Below are positions 7,232 through 15,214 of a stretch of 64,000 nucleotides of DNA, piece by piece; position 1 is the first letter of the stretch, and each line of letters starts with the position of its first letter. Under the pieces are notes generated by a model, which did no database searches, was not told the DNA's origin, and was given only the letters and a program-made list of their open reading frames with translations. The stretch is taken from assembly GCA_047602365.1 (NCBI GenBank), contig JASGHM010000001.1, forward strand, positions 1,984,001 through 2,048,000. The letters run 5' to 3'. This stretch comes from Piscinibacter sp047602365. GTDB taxonomy: Bacteria > Pseudomonadota > Gammaproteobacteria > Burkholderiales > Burkholderiaceae_C. The position numbers and the translations under genes are program-made.

Positions 7232-8538
7232 AGCGGCGCCGCGAGCGCTGGAAGGAGGCCCACAAGCGCTGGCGCCATTCGCTGAAGTGGCGTCTGGTCA
7301 CGCTGTTCCTGCTGCTCGCGCTGGCCACCAGCGCGGTGTTCATGTTCGGCACGCAGCGCGCGCTGCAGTCCGGCTGGCAGGGCTGGGTCAAGCCCATCGT
7401 CGCCGACTATGCCGATCGGCTGGTCGCCGAGATCGGCTCGCCGCCCGACCCGGCGCGGGCCGCGGCGATCGTCGCGCGGCTGCCGCTGACCATCCGCATC
7501 GACGGGCCACAGGTGCAGTACGACTCGCACCCGCGCGACGAGTCGCTGCACGCGCGCCGCTTCGATCCTTCGCACTGGGGCCTGGTGCGCAACAGCGCCG
7601 ACGGCCACCGCATCGCCTTCGGCCTGGCCGGGCCCTCGCCGGAGTCGCGGCCGCGCATGTTCGGCTGGTTCACGCTGGCCGGGCTGCTGCTGCTGACCGC
7701 ACTGGCCTATGCCTACGTGCGCCACCTGCTGCGCCCGCTGGAGTCGATCGGCGAGGGGGTGGCGCGCTTCGGCCGCGGCGACTTCGCAGCGCCCATCGTC
7801 ACCGCCCACAACGACGAGCTGGCGGATCTGGCCGGGCGCATCAACCGCATGGCCGGCAGCCTGCAGGGCATGCTGGACGCCAAGCGCGCCTTGCTGCTGG
7901 CGATCAGCCACGAGCTGCGCAGCCCGCTGACACGTGCGCGTGTCAATGCCGAGCTGGTGGCCGAGGGCGAACACCGCGACGCGCTGCTGCGCGACCTCGG
8001 CGAGATGCGCGACCTGATCACCGACCTGCTGGAGAGCGAGCGCCTGGCCGCCGGCCACGCCGCGCTGCAGACCGAAGTCGTGGACCTGGTGGTGCTGGTG
8101 CGCGAGGTGGCCACCGGCAACGGCTTTGCCCAGCGTTCGCTGCACCTCGAGCTCGACGATGGCATCGGCCCCGTGCAGGCCGACCCGACCCGCCTGCGCC
8201 TGCTGCTGCGCAACCTGATCGACAACGCGCTGCGCCACAGTGCCGGTGCCGCCGAAGCGCCGACGGTGTTCCTGCGCCGCGAGGGCGACGGCCTGCTCGA
8301 ACTCGGCGTGCGTGACCACGGCCCGGGTGTCAGCGACGAGCAGCTGCAGCGTCTGGCCGAGCCCTTCTACCGCGCCGACAGCGCACGCACACGCAGCGCC
8401 GGCGGCGTCGGCCTCGGGCTCTATCTGTGCCGGCTGGTCGCGCAGGCGCATGGCGGCGAGCTGCACATCGGCCATGCCGTGCCGGGGCTGCGTGTGGTGA
8501 TGCGCTGGCGGCCTGCCGCCGCGCTCACTCCAGCGTGA
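7228..8538 (+). CDS. Sensor histidine kinase (CpxA-like)
   Basis: 436-residue inner-membrane kinase starting at GTG 7228, which overlaps the regulator stop. Transmembrane helices are at about residues 22-42 and 147-168, flanking a periplasmic sensor of roughly 100 residues. HAMP, then the H-box LAISHELRSPLTRARVN with phospho-His228, an N-box RNLIDNALRHS, and G-boxes DHGPGVSD and GGVGLGLYL follow in order. It should phosphorylate the adjacent OmpR-type regulator. Its end overlaps by 14 bp the end of the convergent solute-binding protein gene. Confidence 0.93.
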   Translation: MKRRRERWKEAHKRWRHSLKWRLVTLFLLLALATSAVFMFGTQRALQSGWQGWVKPIVADYADRLVAEIGSPPDPARAAAIVARLPLTIRIDGPQVQYDSHPRDESLHARRFDPSHWGLVRNSADGHRIAFGLAGPSPESRPRMFGWFTLAGLLLLTALAYAYVRHLLRPLESIGEGVARFGRGDFAAPIVTAHNDELADLAGRINRMAGSLQGMLDAKRALLLAISHELRSPLTRARVNAELVAEGEHRDALLRDLGEMRDLITDLLESERLAAGHAALQTEVVDLVVLVREVATGNGFAQRSLHLELDDGIGPVQADPTRLRLLLRNLIDNALRHSAGAAEAPTVFLRREGDGLLELGVRDHGPGVSDEQLQRLAEPFYRADSARTRSAGGVGLGLYLCRLVAQAHGGELHIGHAVPGLRVVMRWRPAAALTPA

Positions 8539-9505
8539 TGCCGGCCTTCTGCACCAGCCGCGCGTAGCGGTCCTGCTCGCTCTTGAAGAACTGCGCGGCC
8601 GCCTCCGGCGTGCTCGGGCTGATGAAGTTGTCCTGCTTCGCCATCGCCGCCTTGACCTCGGCATCGGCGAAGGCCGCGACCACCGCGTCGTGCAGGCGCT
8701 TGACCTGCGCCGCCGGCAGCCCCTTGGGTGCGATCACCGCGAACCAGCCGGCGATGTCGACCTCCGGGAAGCCTTGTTCGGCGATCGTCGGCACGTCCGG
8801 CAGCGAGGCCACCCGCTGTTTGCCCATGATGCCGATGGCGCGCAGCGCGCCGCTCTTCAGGTGGCCTTGCACCGCCGGCACCGCGCCGACGCCCAGCTCG
8901 ACCTGGCCACCGATGATGTCCGAGATCATCGGGCCCATGCCCTTGTACGGGATGTGCTTGATCTGCACGCCGGCGGCGTCGACGAACATCTCGCCGGCCA
9001 GGTGGATGATGGTGCCGTTGCCCGACGAGCCGTAGTTGTAGCCGTCCGGCTTCGCCTTCAGGAAGGCCTGCAGTTCCTTGGCGTTCTTCGCCGTCACCTT
9101 GGCCGGGTTGACCACCAGCACGAAGGGCGAGCCACCGACCACCGTGATCGGCGTGATGTCGGCCAGGCTGTCGTAGGGGATCTTCTTGAACACGCTGGGG
9201 TTGACGGCGTGGTTGTTCGAGACGAAGGCGATGGTGTTGCCGTCGGGCGCCGCCTTGACCAGCGCCTGCGTGCCGGTGATGCCGCCGGCGCCCGGCAGGT
9301 TCTCGATCACCACCGGCTGGCCGCCCAGCGCCTTCGACAGCGCGACCTGCGCCGAACGCACGATCACGTCGACGCCCGAGCCGGCGCCGATCGGCAGGAT
9401 CACGCGCAGCGGCGTGGCGTTGTCGGCGCGTGCCGGCGAGGCGGCGCCGAGAGTGAGGGCGAGGGCGATGCCGATCAGCGTGCGGCGGGCGAGCAGGGTG
9501 GTCAT
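8525..9505 (-). CDS. Bug-family tripartite tricarboxylate transporter substrate-binding protein
   Basis: 326-residue periplasmic binding protein. The signal peptide covers about residues 1-27 (cleaved after SPARA). The mature protein has family hallmarks: PLRVILPIGAGSGVD with the first carboxylate loop, ENLPGAGGITG with the second loop, and a HIPYKGMGPM segment. Bug proteins bind carboxylates, amino acids or other small acids and are greatly expanded in Bordetella and other Burkholderiales, often without cognate TctAB, as here. A strong AGGAGA ribosome site precedes ATG 9505. It is third in a catabolic operon with a lyase and CoA-transferase, so its ligand is likely the same organic acid. Confidence 0.92.
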   Translation of the reverse strand: MTTLLARRTLIGIALALTLGAASPARADNATPLRVILPIGAGSGVDVIVRSAQVALSKALGGQPVVIENLPGAGGITGTQALVKAAPDGNTIAFVSNNHAVNPSVFKKIPYDSLADITPITVVGGSPFVLVVNPAKVTAKNAKELQAFLKAKPDGYNYGSSGNGTIIHLAGEMFVDAAGVQIKHIPYKGMGPMISDIIGGQVELGVGAVPAVQGHLKSGALRAIGIMGKQRVASLPDVPTIAEQGFPEVDIAGWFAVIAPKGLPAAQVKRLHDAVVAAFADAEVKAAMAKQDNFISPSTPEAAAQFFKSEQDRYARLVQKAGITLE

Positions 9506-9544
9506 GGGGCTGTCTCCTGGGAATCGTTGTTCGGTGCGCGGTGA

Positions 9545-10717
9545 TCAGGGTGTCGCGTGCATCGTGTGCATCGCGTGCAGGTGGCCCAGCACCTCGTCGG
9601 TGTGCTCGCCGACCTTCGGCAGCGCGCTGCGCACGCCGGGGCGGCGGCCGTCCATCAGCAGCGGCAGCAGCACGACCTCGGTGCTCGAGCCGTCGTCGGT
9701 GGCCATGGGCACCAGCCCGCCGCTGGCCTTCAGGTGCGGGTCGTCGACCAGTTGGTCGGGCCGCGTGATCGGTGCATAGGGCAGGCCGGCGGCCTCGAGC
9801 TTCATCGACGAGCTCGGCCTTGTCGCAGCGTGGCCATGGTCTCGGCCGAGTGTCTTCAGCAAGTGCGGGCGTACCGCCACACGCTGTGCGTTGGTCGCCA
9901 GCGCCGGGTCGGCGGCCAGGTCGGGGCGGGCGATCACCTCGCACAGCGTCTGGAACTGCTTGTCGCTGGTCGCTGCGACGAACAGCTGTTCGCCGCCGGC
10001 CAGCGTGAACACGTCGTAGACGCTCCAGGCCGACACGCGCGAGGGCATCGGCGGCGGCGGCTCGCCGGTCATCAGGTACTGCTGCACATGCTGCGCCGAG
10101 AGAAACGCGCAGTTCTCGAACAGCGCGCTCTGGATCTCCTGGCCGCGGCCGGTGGACTCGCGCTCGCGCAGCGCGGCCAGCACGCCGATGGCGCCGAACA
10201 TGCCGCCCATGATGTCGTTGACGCTGGTGCCGGCACGCAGCGGCCGGCCTTCGGGGCCGGTCATGTAGGACAGGCCGCCCATCATCTGCACCACCTCGTC
10301 GAGTGCGGTGCGGTGTTCGTAGGGGCCGGGCAGGAAGCCCTTGTGCGACACATAGATCAGGCGCGGGTTCTGGCGCGACAGCGTGTTGTGGTCGAGCCCG
10401 AGTTTCGCCATCAGGCCCGGGCGGAAGTTCTCCAGCATCACGTCGCAGCCGGCGATCAGCAACTTCGCATCGGCCAGGCCTTCGGGCGTCTGCAGGTCCA
10501 GCACGACGCTCTTCTTGTTGCGGTTGAAGCTGCGGAAGAAGCCGATGCCCAGGCCGGGCAGGCTGCGTGTCTTGTCGCCGCCCGGCGGCTCGATCTTGAT
10601 GACCTCGGCACCCAGGTCGGCGAGGATCATCCCGCAGGTCGGGCCCATCACCATGTGGGTGAACTCGATCACGCGGATGCCGGCCAGCGGCAGGCGGTGG
10701 GAAGTCTCGGTGTTCAT
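9545..10717 (-). CDS. CaiB/BaiF CoA-transferase family protein with a garbled internal segment
   Basis: 390-residue type III CoA-transferase, moving CoA between organic acids. The start ATG 10717 overlaps the upstream lyase stop (ATGA). Family features are the N-terminal GIRVIEFTHMVMGP, DLGAEVIKIEPPGGD, the SFNRNKKSVVLDL strand, and C-terminal GEHTDEVLG. Between roughly 9797 and 9847 the sequence reads GRDHGHAATRPSSSMK where other frames give family-like AETMATL and DKAELVDE. This implies three single-base insertions that cancel out. The enzyme may be fully or partly active depending on whether these are real. Confidence 0.88.
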   Translation of the reverse strand: MNTETSHRLPLAGIRVIEFTHMVMGPTCGMILADLGAEVIKIEPPGGDKTRSLPGLGIGFFRSFNRNKKSVVLDLQTPEGLADAKLLIAGCDVMLENFRPGLMAKLGLDHNTLSRQNPRLIYVSHKGFLPGPYEHRTALDEVVQMMGGLSYMTGPEGRPLRAGTSVNDIMGGMFGAIGVLAALRERESTGRGQEIQSALFENCAFLSAQHVQQYLMTGEPPPPMPSRVSAWSVYDVFTLAGGEQLFVAATSDKQFQTLCEVIARPDLAADPALATNAQRVAVRPHLLKTLGRDHGHAATRPSSSMKLEAAGLPYAPITRPDQLVDDPHLKASGGLVPMATDDGSSTEVVLLPLLMDGRRPGVRSALPKVGEHTDEVLGHLHAMHTMHATP

Positions 10718-11643
10718 GCGGCGGTGCGGAAGGTGTTCGGAAGTCCGGCGCGCCACAGCGTGCCGTGGGTGGGTTCGTCGGGGATCCAGCCCACCACACG
10801 CTCGCGCAGCGCGAGCAGCGCGGGCAGGTCGATGCCGGTGGCTATGCCCATCGCCTCGAGCATGAAGGCGAGGTCTTCGGTGGTCGCGTTGCCGCTCGCG
10901 CCGGGTGCATGCGGGCAGCCGCCGATGCCGGCCAGTGAGGCGTCGAAGCGCGCCACGCCGAGCTGCAATGCGGCCAGCACGTTGGCCAGCGCGAGGCCGC
11001 GGGTGTCGTGGAAGTGGCCGCAGCAGAAACGCTCGCCGGCGATCTTCAGCGCCTGCTCGAACAGCCGGCTCACCGCGGCCGGGTCGGCATGACCGACGGT
11101 GTCGGCGAGGCTGACACGGTCGGCGCCGGCGTCGAGCAGCGCCTGCAGCAGGCGCAGCACCTCGGCGGGTTTCACCTCGCCCTGGATCGTGCAGCCGAAG
11201 GCGGTGCCGACGCCGCCTTCGATCAGCGTCTTGCGGCCCGAGGCGTCACGCGCCGCGCGGATGCGGCCGAGCTCGGCGACCACCTCGTCGGGTGCTCTGC
11301 GCAGATTGGCCAGGCTGTGCGCGTGGCTGGCCGACAGCGGCAGGATCATCAGGTGCGCATCACCTTCCAGCGCGCGCTCGGCCCCCTTCAGGTTGGGCAC
11401 CAGCACCGAGGCCTTCAGGCCCGGCAGCGTGTTCGCATAGGCGAGCAGCTCGGCGGTGTCGGCCAGCTGCGGCAGCAGTTTCGCCGGCACGAAGGAGCCG
11501 AGCTCGATCTCGCGCTGGCCGGCGGCGAACGCAGCGGCGATCCACGCGCGCTTGTGTTCGGTCGGCACGATCGTCGCGATGCTCTGCAGCCCGTCGCGCA
11601 AACCCACCTCGCGGACCACGACCTGCCGCGGCAGCCCTCGCAT
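10714..11643 (-). CDS. Hydroxymethylglutaryl-CoA lyase family protein
   Basis: 309-residue DRE-TIM metallolyase. The N-terminal VREVGLRDGLQS carries the catalytic Arg-Asp metal site, and the C-terminal signature SLAGIGGCPHAPGASGN contains the loop Cys of HMG-CoA lyases; GHFHDTRGLA gives the metal-binding His pair. It cleaves 3-hydroxy-3-methylglutaryl-CoA or a related acyl-CoA to acetyl-CoA and a keto-acid. ATG 11643 has an AGGAGACAGG ribosome site just upstream. It is the first gene of the lyase-CoA-transferase-Bug operon, divergent from a LysR gene likely to regulate it. Confidence 0.9.
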   Translation of the reverse strand: MRGLPRQVVVREVGLRDGLQSIATIVPTEHKRAWIAAAFAAGQREIELGSFVPAKLLPQLADTAELLAYANTLPGLKASVLVPNLKGAERALEGDAHLMILPLSASHAHSLANLRRAPDEVVAELGRIRAARDASGRKTLIEGGVGTAFGCTIQGEVKPAEVLRLLQALLDAGADRVSLADTVGHADPAAVSRLFEQALKIAGERFCCGHFHDTRGLALANVLAALQLGVARFDASLAGIGGCPHAPGASGNATTEDLAFMLEAMGIATGIDLPALLALRERVVGWIPDEPTHGTLWRAGLPNTFRTAA

Positions 11644-11671
11644 CGCCTGTCTCCTGTGTTGTGATGGCGGC

Positions 11672-11740
11672 AACTCTAGAGTTTCCAGGGCGATTCACAA
11701 GTGGTATGTTGGAACCGATGAAGTGCCGATCGGGAAACTC
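11672..11740. promoter_or_regulatory. Palindromic control region between the lyase operon and the LysR gene
   Basis: AACTCTAGAGTT at 11672-11683 is a perfect 12-bp palindrome. An inverted pair GAGTTTCC (11679-11686) and GGAAACTC (11733-11740) spans the rest of the gap. Such nested dyads in a 103-bp divergent spacer are typical of LysR-type recognition and activation sites. Binding by the neighbouring LysR protein is inferred. Confidence 0.45.
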
Positions 11741-11746
11741 ACACGC

Positions 11747-12682
11747 ATGATCGACATCGACCCCAAGACGCTGCGCCTGCTGGTGGCCGTCTGCGACCTG
11801 CGCAACATGAAGCAGGCGGCGGTGCAGGAGCACATCGAGCCCTCGGCGATCAGCAAGCGCATCGCTGCGCTCGAACACCGCCTCGGCGCGCCGCTGCTGG
11901 TGCGCGGCCGCCGCGGCGTGCAGCCGACGCCGGCCGGCCTGGCGCTGCTCGAGCATGCGCGCACGCTGCTGTACACGCTGGAGCGCATCGAGGCCGACGT
12001 GGCCGCCTTCGCCGGTGGGCTGAAGGGCCAGGTGCGGCTGGTCGCCAGCGCCTCGGCGATCGCCGAATCGCTGCTCGACGACGTCGCGGCCTTCATGCGC
12101 GAGCCCGAGCACCGCGAGATCAAGGTCGATATCGAGGAGCGTTTCTCGCGCGACCTGGTGCGCGTGGTGCGCGACGGCGCCGCCGCGCTCGGCGTGTGCT
12201 GGGACAGCGCCGACTTCGAGGGCCTGGAACACCGGCCCTACCGGCACGACCAGCTGGTGCTGGCGGTGCACCCGGCGCATGAACTCGCGCGGCGCCGCCA
12301 GCTGCGCTTCGAGCAGACGCTGGCGCACGAGCATGTCGGCCTGCCGCCGGCGACCGCGGTGCACACCATGCTGCACCGCGCCGCGGCGCGTGCCGGCGGC
12401 ACGCTGACCTACCGCGTCATCGTCAGCAACTTCGAGGCGTCGCTGCGTGTCGTCGCCGCCGGCCTCGGCGTCAGCGTGATCCCACGCCAGGTCGCGCAGC
12501 GTGCGCCGCGCGGCGAGGTGGTCATCGTGCCGCTGGCCGACGCCTGGGCACAGCGGCGCTTCGCGGTCTGCTTCCGCAGCTTCGACGCCTTGCAACCGGC
12601 GGCCGCGCGGCTGGTCGAGTTCCTCGCCGCGCGGGCGATGAATGACAATGCGCGCCCATCGAATCGGAAGGACACACGATGA
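11747..12682 (+). CDS. LysR-family transcriptional regulator
   Basis: 311-residue regulator. The N-terminal winged HTH occupies residues 1-60, starting IDIDPKTLRLLVAVCDLRNM and containing the recognition helix EPSAISKRIAALE; the rest is the two-lobed effector domain. ATG 11747 gives the canonical LysR start. It is divergent from the HMG-CoA-lyase/CoA-transferase/Bug operon, which it most likely controls in response to the operon's substrate. The last bases overlap the next gene (ATGA), so it is co-transcribed with a ketopantoate-reductase family enzyme. Confidence 0.93.
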   Translation: MIDIDPKTLRLLVAVCDLRNMKQAAVQEHIEPSAISKRIAALEHRLGAPLLVRGRRGVQPTPAGLALLEHARTLLYTLERIEADVAAFAGGLKGQVRLVASASAIAESLLDDVAAFMREPEHREIKVDIEERFSRDLVRVVRDGAAALGVCWDSADFEGLEHRPYRHDQLVLAVHPAHELARRRQLRFEQTLAHEHVGLPPATAVHTMLHRAAARAGGTLTYRVIVSNFEASLRVVAAGLGVSVIPRQVAQRAPRGEVVIVPLADAWAQRRFAVCFRSFDALQPAAARLVEFLAARAMNDNARPSNRKDTR

Positions 12683-13659
12683 AGGTCTGCATCGTCGGCG
12701 CCGGCGCCATCGGCGGCTTCATCGGCACCAGGCTCGCGGCGGCGGGCCGTGCCGAGCTCAGCGCGCTGGCGCGTGGCGCGACGCTGGCGGCATTGCGCGA
12801 ACACGGCTGGCGTCTGGACACGGCGGCGGGCCGCGTGCAGGCCGCGGCGCGCGCCAGCGACAACGCCGCCGAGCTCGGCGTGCAGGACCTGGTGGTGATT
12901 GCGGTGAAGGGCCCGGCGCTGACCGCGGTGGCGCGCGGCATCGCGCCGCTGCTCGGCGCGCAGACGATGGTGCTGCCGGCGATGAACGGCGTGCCCTGGT
13001 GGTTCTGCCAGGGCGAGCCCGGCTTCGAGGGCGTGACGCTGGACAGCGTCGACCCCGGCGGCGAGATCGCTGCCGCCATTCGCTTCGAGCGTGTGCTCGG
13101 CTGTGTCGTGCATGCCAGCACCTCGACGCCCGAGCCGGGGCTGGTGCAGCACAAGATGGGGCAGGGCCTGATCGTCGGCGAGCCGCGCGGCGGCCGCAGC
13201 GAACGTGCGCAAGCGGTGGTGGACCTGCTCGCCCATGCCGGCTTCGATGCCACCCACAGCGAGAACGTGCGCTACGACGCCTGGTACAAGCTGTGGGGCA
13301 ACATGACGATGAACCCGGTCAGCGCGATCACCGGCGCGACCATGGACCGCATCCTCGGCGATGCGCAGGTGCGCGAGTTCTGCTCGGCGGCGATGCGCGA
13401 GGCCGCGGCCATCGGTGCGCGCATCGGCTGTGCGATCGTGCAGTCGCCGGAAGACCGCCACGCGGTGACCGCCAAGCTCGGCGCCTTCAAGACCTCGATG
13501 CTGCAGGACGTCGAGGCCGGCCGTGCGATCGAGCTCGATGCGATCGTCGGCGCGGTGCACGAGATCGGCAGCCGCCTCGGCGAGCCGATGCCGGCCATCT
13601 CCGCGCTGCTCGGCCTGACCCGCCTGTTCGGCCGCGTGCACGGGCTCTACCCGGCCTGA
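12679..13659 (+). CDS. Ketopantoate reductase family protein (2-dehydropantoate 2-reductase type)
   Basis: 326-residue NADPH-dependent reductase of the ApbA/PanE family. A Rossmann GAGAIGGFIG motif begins at about residue 7. The C-terminal helical domain has the KLWGNMTMNPVSAITGAT segment containing the catalytic Lys and conserved Asn. True PanE makes pantoate for coenzyme A, but Burkholderiales carry several paralogues in catabolic loci that reduce other 2-keto acids. Coupling to the LysR gene (4-bp overlap) and to the lyase/CoA-transferase locus favours a catabolic role over pantothenate synthesis. Confidence 0.85.
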   Translation: MKVCIVGAGAIGGFIGTRLAAAGRAELSALARGATLAALREHGWRLDTAAGRVQAAARASDNAAELGVQDLVVIAVKGPALTAVARGIAPLLGAQTMVLPAMNGVPWWFCQGEPGFEGVTLDSVDPGGEIAAAIRFERVLGCVVHASTSTPEPGLVQHKMGQGLIVGEPRGGRSERAQAVVDLLAHAGFDATHSENVRYDAWYKLWGNMTMNPVSAITGATMDRILGDAQVREFCSAAMREAAAIGARIGCAIVQSPEDRHAVTAKLGAFKTSMLQDVEAGRAIELDAIVGAVHEIGSRLGEPMPAISALLGLTRLFGRVHGLYPA

Positions 13660-13754
13660 CGCGGCGCCGCGTTTGCGGCCGATCAAGCGCCGGCTCGTGC
13701 CGCACGCGCAGCATGCCGCGCATGGACGCAGCCGTGTCGAGCCGGGTCGGGCGC

Positions 13755-14192
13755 ATGCCGCGCGTGATGCATCTCGTCGCGCTGCTGCTGCTCCTGCTGC
13801 CGGCCGCATCGGGCTGTGGTGGTGGCGGCGGTGACGACACGCCCTCGTACGCGCTGAGCATCGACGGGCCGGCGCAGGTCGACACCACGGCCGCCAGCGT
13901 CGTGATGAGCGGCAACGGCTTCCTGCCGCCGGGCTCGACCTGTTCGGGTGAATGCGCCTGGCCCATCCCCGCGCCAGTGTTCGGCCAGCTCGGCGCCTAC
14001 ACGCTGAGCTGGGCCAATGCCGCGACCAGCGGCAGCGGCAGCATGCAGCTCGCCTGGATCTGCAACTGCGGCGGCAGCGCGCCGTACTGGCTGCAGTCGG
14101 TGCCGCTGGCCGTGGGCGTGAACCGCATCGAGGTGACGCAGACGGCCGGCTCCCGTCGAGAGCAGGCCGTGGTCACCATCACCCGACGCTGA
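13755..14192 (+). CDS. Hypothetical lipoprotein
   Basis: From ATG 13755 the 145-residue product has a signal peptide with a run of Leu and a lipobox ending at C21 (PAASGC), followed by a glycine run, GGGGGDD. The mature part looks like an Ig-like beta domain (YALSIDGPAQVDTT, VGVNRIEVTQ) with two Cys pairs. In-frame ATGs at 13713 and 13722 would add a short N-terminal tail. No function can be assigned. Its end overlaps the convergent napF end by 14 bp. Confidence 0.6.
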   Translation: MPRVMHLVALLLLLLPAASGCGGGGGDDTPSYALSIDGPAQVDTTAASVVMSGNGFLPPGSTCSGECAWPIPAPVFGQLGAYTLSWANAATSGSGSMQLAWICNCGGSAPYWLQSVPLAVGVNRIEVTQTAGSRREQAVVTITRR

Positions 14193-14673
14193 GCGCCGTC
14201 ACCGGGCAGACGCTCAGGCAGTCGCCACAGCCGGTGCAGGCGGCGCTGTCGACCTGCAGCTGTGCGATGCCGCCGCGCGCCGGCACGAAGCGCAGCGCAC
14301 GCGCGTCGCAGGCATCGCCGCAGACACGGCACTCGACACCGCGCCGCGACAGGCAGTGGTCGGCCACCTGCACCCGCCAGCCGAATGCCTGTGGCTGCCG
14401 CGTCGGCGCGATCGCGCCGCTGGCGCAGACGGTCGCGCAGTCGCCGCACAGGCTGCAGCCGGCGCGGGAGAAATCGATCTGCGGGAAACCGCCGTCGCCA
14501 CCCTTCAGCACGCCGCGCGGGCAGGCCTTCACGCAGTCGCCGCAGCGGGTGCAGGCGGCAGTGAACGTGGCGTCGGGGCGCAGCGACCAGGGCGGGCGCG
14601 GTGGTGCCACGACCGTCTCGGCGGCGGCGTCGTGCAACTTGCCACGAAGAAATGAGCGGCGTCGTGGATCCAT
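14179..14673 (-). CDS. napF: Ferredoxin-type protein NapF
   Basis: 164-residue cytoplasmic iron-sulfur protein that helps mature NapA or pass electrons to it. It carries several [4Fe-4S] motifs: CTRCGDCVKACP, CSLCGDCATVC, a less regular CRVCGDACD, and CTGCGDCLSVCP. The N-terminus has a twin-arginine-like RRRSFLRGK but no hydrophobic signal, as in other NapF proteins. Start ATG 14673 is preferred to a TTG two codons upstream. In enterobacteria napF leads the operon; here it is inverted and divergent from napD, sharing the control region with an FNR-like box. Confidence 0.9.
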   Translation of the reverse strand: MDPRRRSFLRGKLHDAAAETVVAPPRPPWSLRPDATFTAACTRCGDCVKACPRGVLKGGDGGFPQIDFSRAGCSLCGDCATVCASGAIAPTRQPQAFGWRVQVADHCLSRRGVECRVCGDACDARALRFVPARGGIAQLQVDSAACTGCGDCLSVCPVTALSVG

Positions 14674-14702
14674 CGTCAATCGCGCGGCGAGCGGTCGCTG
14701 GG

Positions 14703-14716
14703 TTGACCGCCGTCAA
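14703..14716. promoter_or_regulatory. FNR/DNR-type palindrome between napF and napD
   Basis: TTGAC-CGCC-GTCAA is a perfect dyad with the 4-bp spacing of CRP/FNR-superfamily sites (FNR consensus TTGAT-N4-ATCAA). It lies 63 bp upstream of the napD start and 30 bp from napF, well placed to activate either promoter under low oxygen or nitrogen oxides. The binding protein is not encoded in the window. Confidence 0.6.
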
Positions 14717-14778
14717 GGGAACCAAAAGGGTGCGAACGCACAGTGCGGCCTCGACAAGATCAAGAGCAGGAGACAAGC

Positions 14779-15117
14779 GTGAGCATTCTCGGTGCAGTCG
14801 TGCGCATCCGTCCCGAACACCTGGCCGCGGTGCTGCCGCGCGCCACCGCGCTGCCCGGCGCCGACGTGGCGCTGAACCCGGGCGACGGCCGGCTGGTGAT
14901 GGTGCTCGAAGACGCCGAGCTCGATGGCGTGGTGCATTCGGCCGCCGCGACGCTGGCCGCCATCGCACTGTGGCCCGAGGTGCTGAACACCTCGCTGGTC
15001 TACGAGTACTCCGGCCCCGACGCGCCGCCGGCCGGCAGCGGCGTGGTGGAGGACTACCGCGCCTGGCGCGGCAGCCTGAAGGATTGGGCTCGATCAAGCC
15101 CGGCCGGCGATTCTTGA
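14779..15117 (+). CDS. napD: NapA maturation chaperone NapD
   Basis: 112-residue cytoplasmic chaperone that binds the NapA twin-arginine signal peptide and delays export until the Mo cofactor is inserted. It shows the family start (ILGAVVRIRPEHLAAV) and ferredoxin-like fold pattern with the terminal SLVYEYSG segment. The GTG start at 14779 has a strong AGGAG ribosome site 8 bp upstream. It is the first gene of napDAGHBC. The C-terminal tail (about 25 residues) is longer than in enteric NapD. Confidence 0.9.
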   Translation: MSILGAVVRIRPEHLAAVLPRATALPGADVALNPGDGRLVMVLEDAELDGVVHSAAATLAAIALWPEVLNTSLVYEYSGPDAPPAGSGVVEDYRAWRGSLKDWARSSPAGDS

Positions 15118-15181
15118 ACTGCTTCAACGACAAGACCCTGCGGCCCGAAGCAGGATTGAACCGGACCAATCGCGAGACACC

Positions 15182-15199
15182 CGGGCGCTGCTGCGCCCG
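15182..15199 (+). promoter_or_regulatory. Strong hairpin just upstream of the napA ribosome site
   Basis: CGGGCGC-TGCT-GCGCCCG forms a perfect 7-bp all-GC stem ending 15 bp before the napA ATG and immediately before its GGAG ribosome site. It could cut back read-through or tune napA translation relative to napD. No T-tract follows, so a terminator is less likely. Confidence 0.35.
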
Positions 15200-15214
15200 C
15201 ATGGAGAACCGAAG

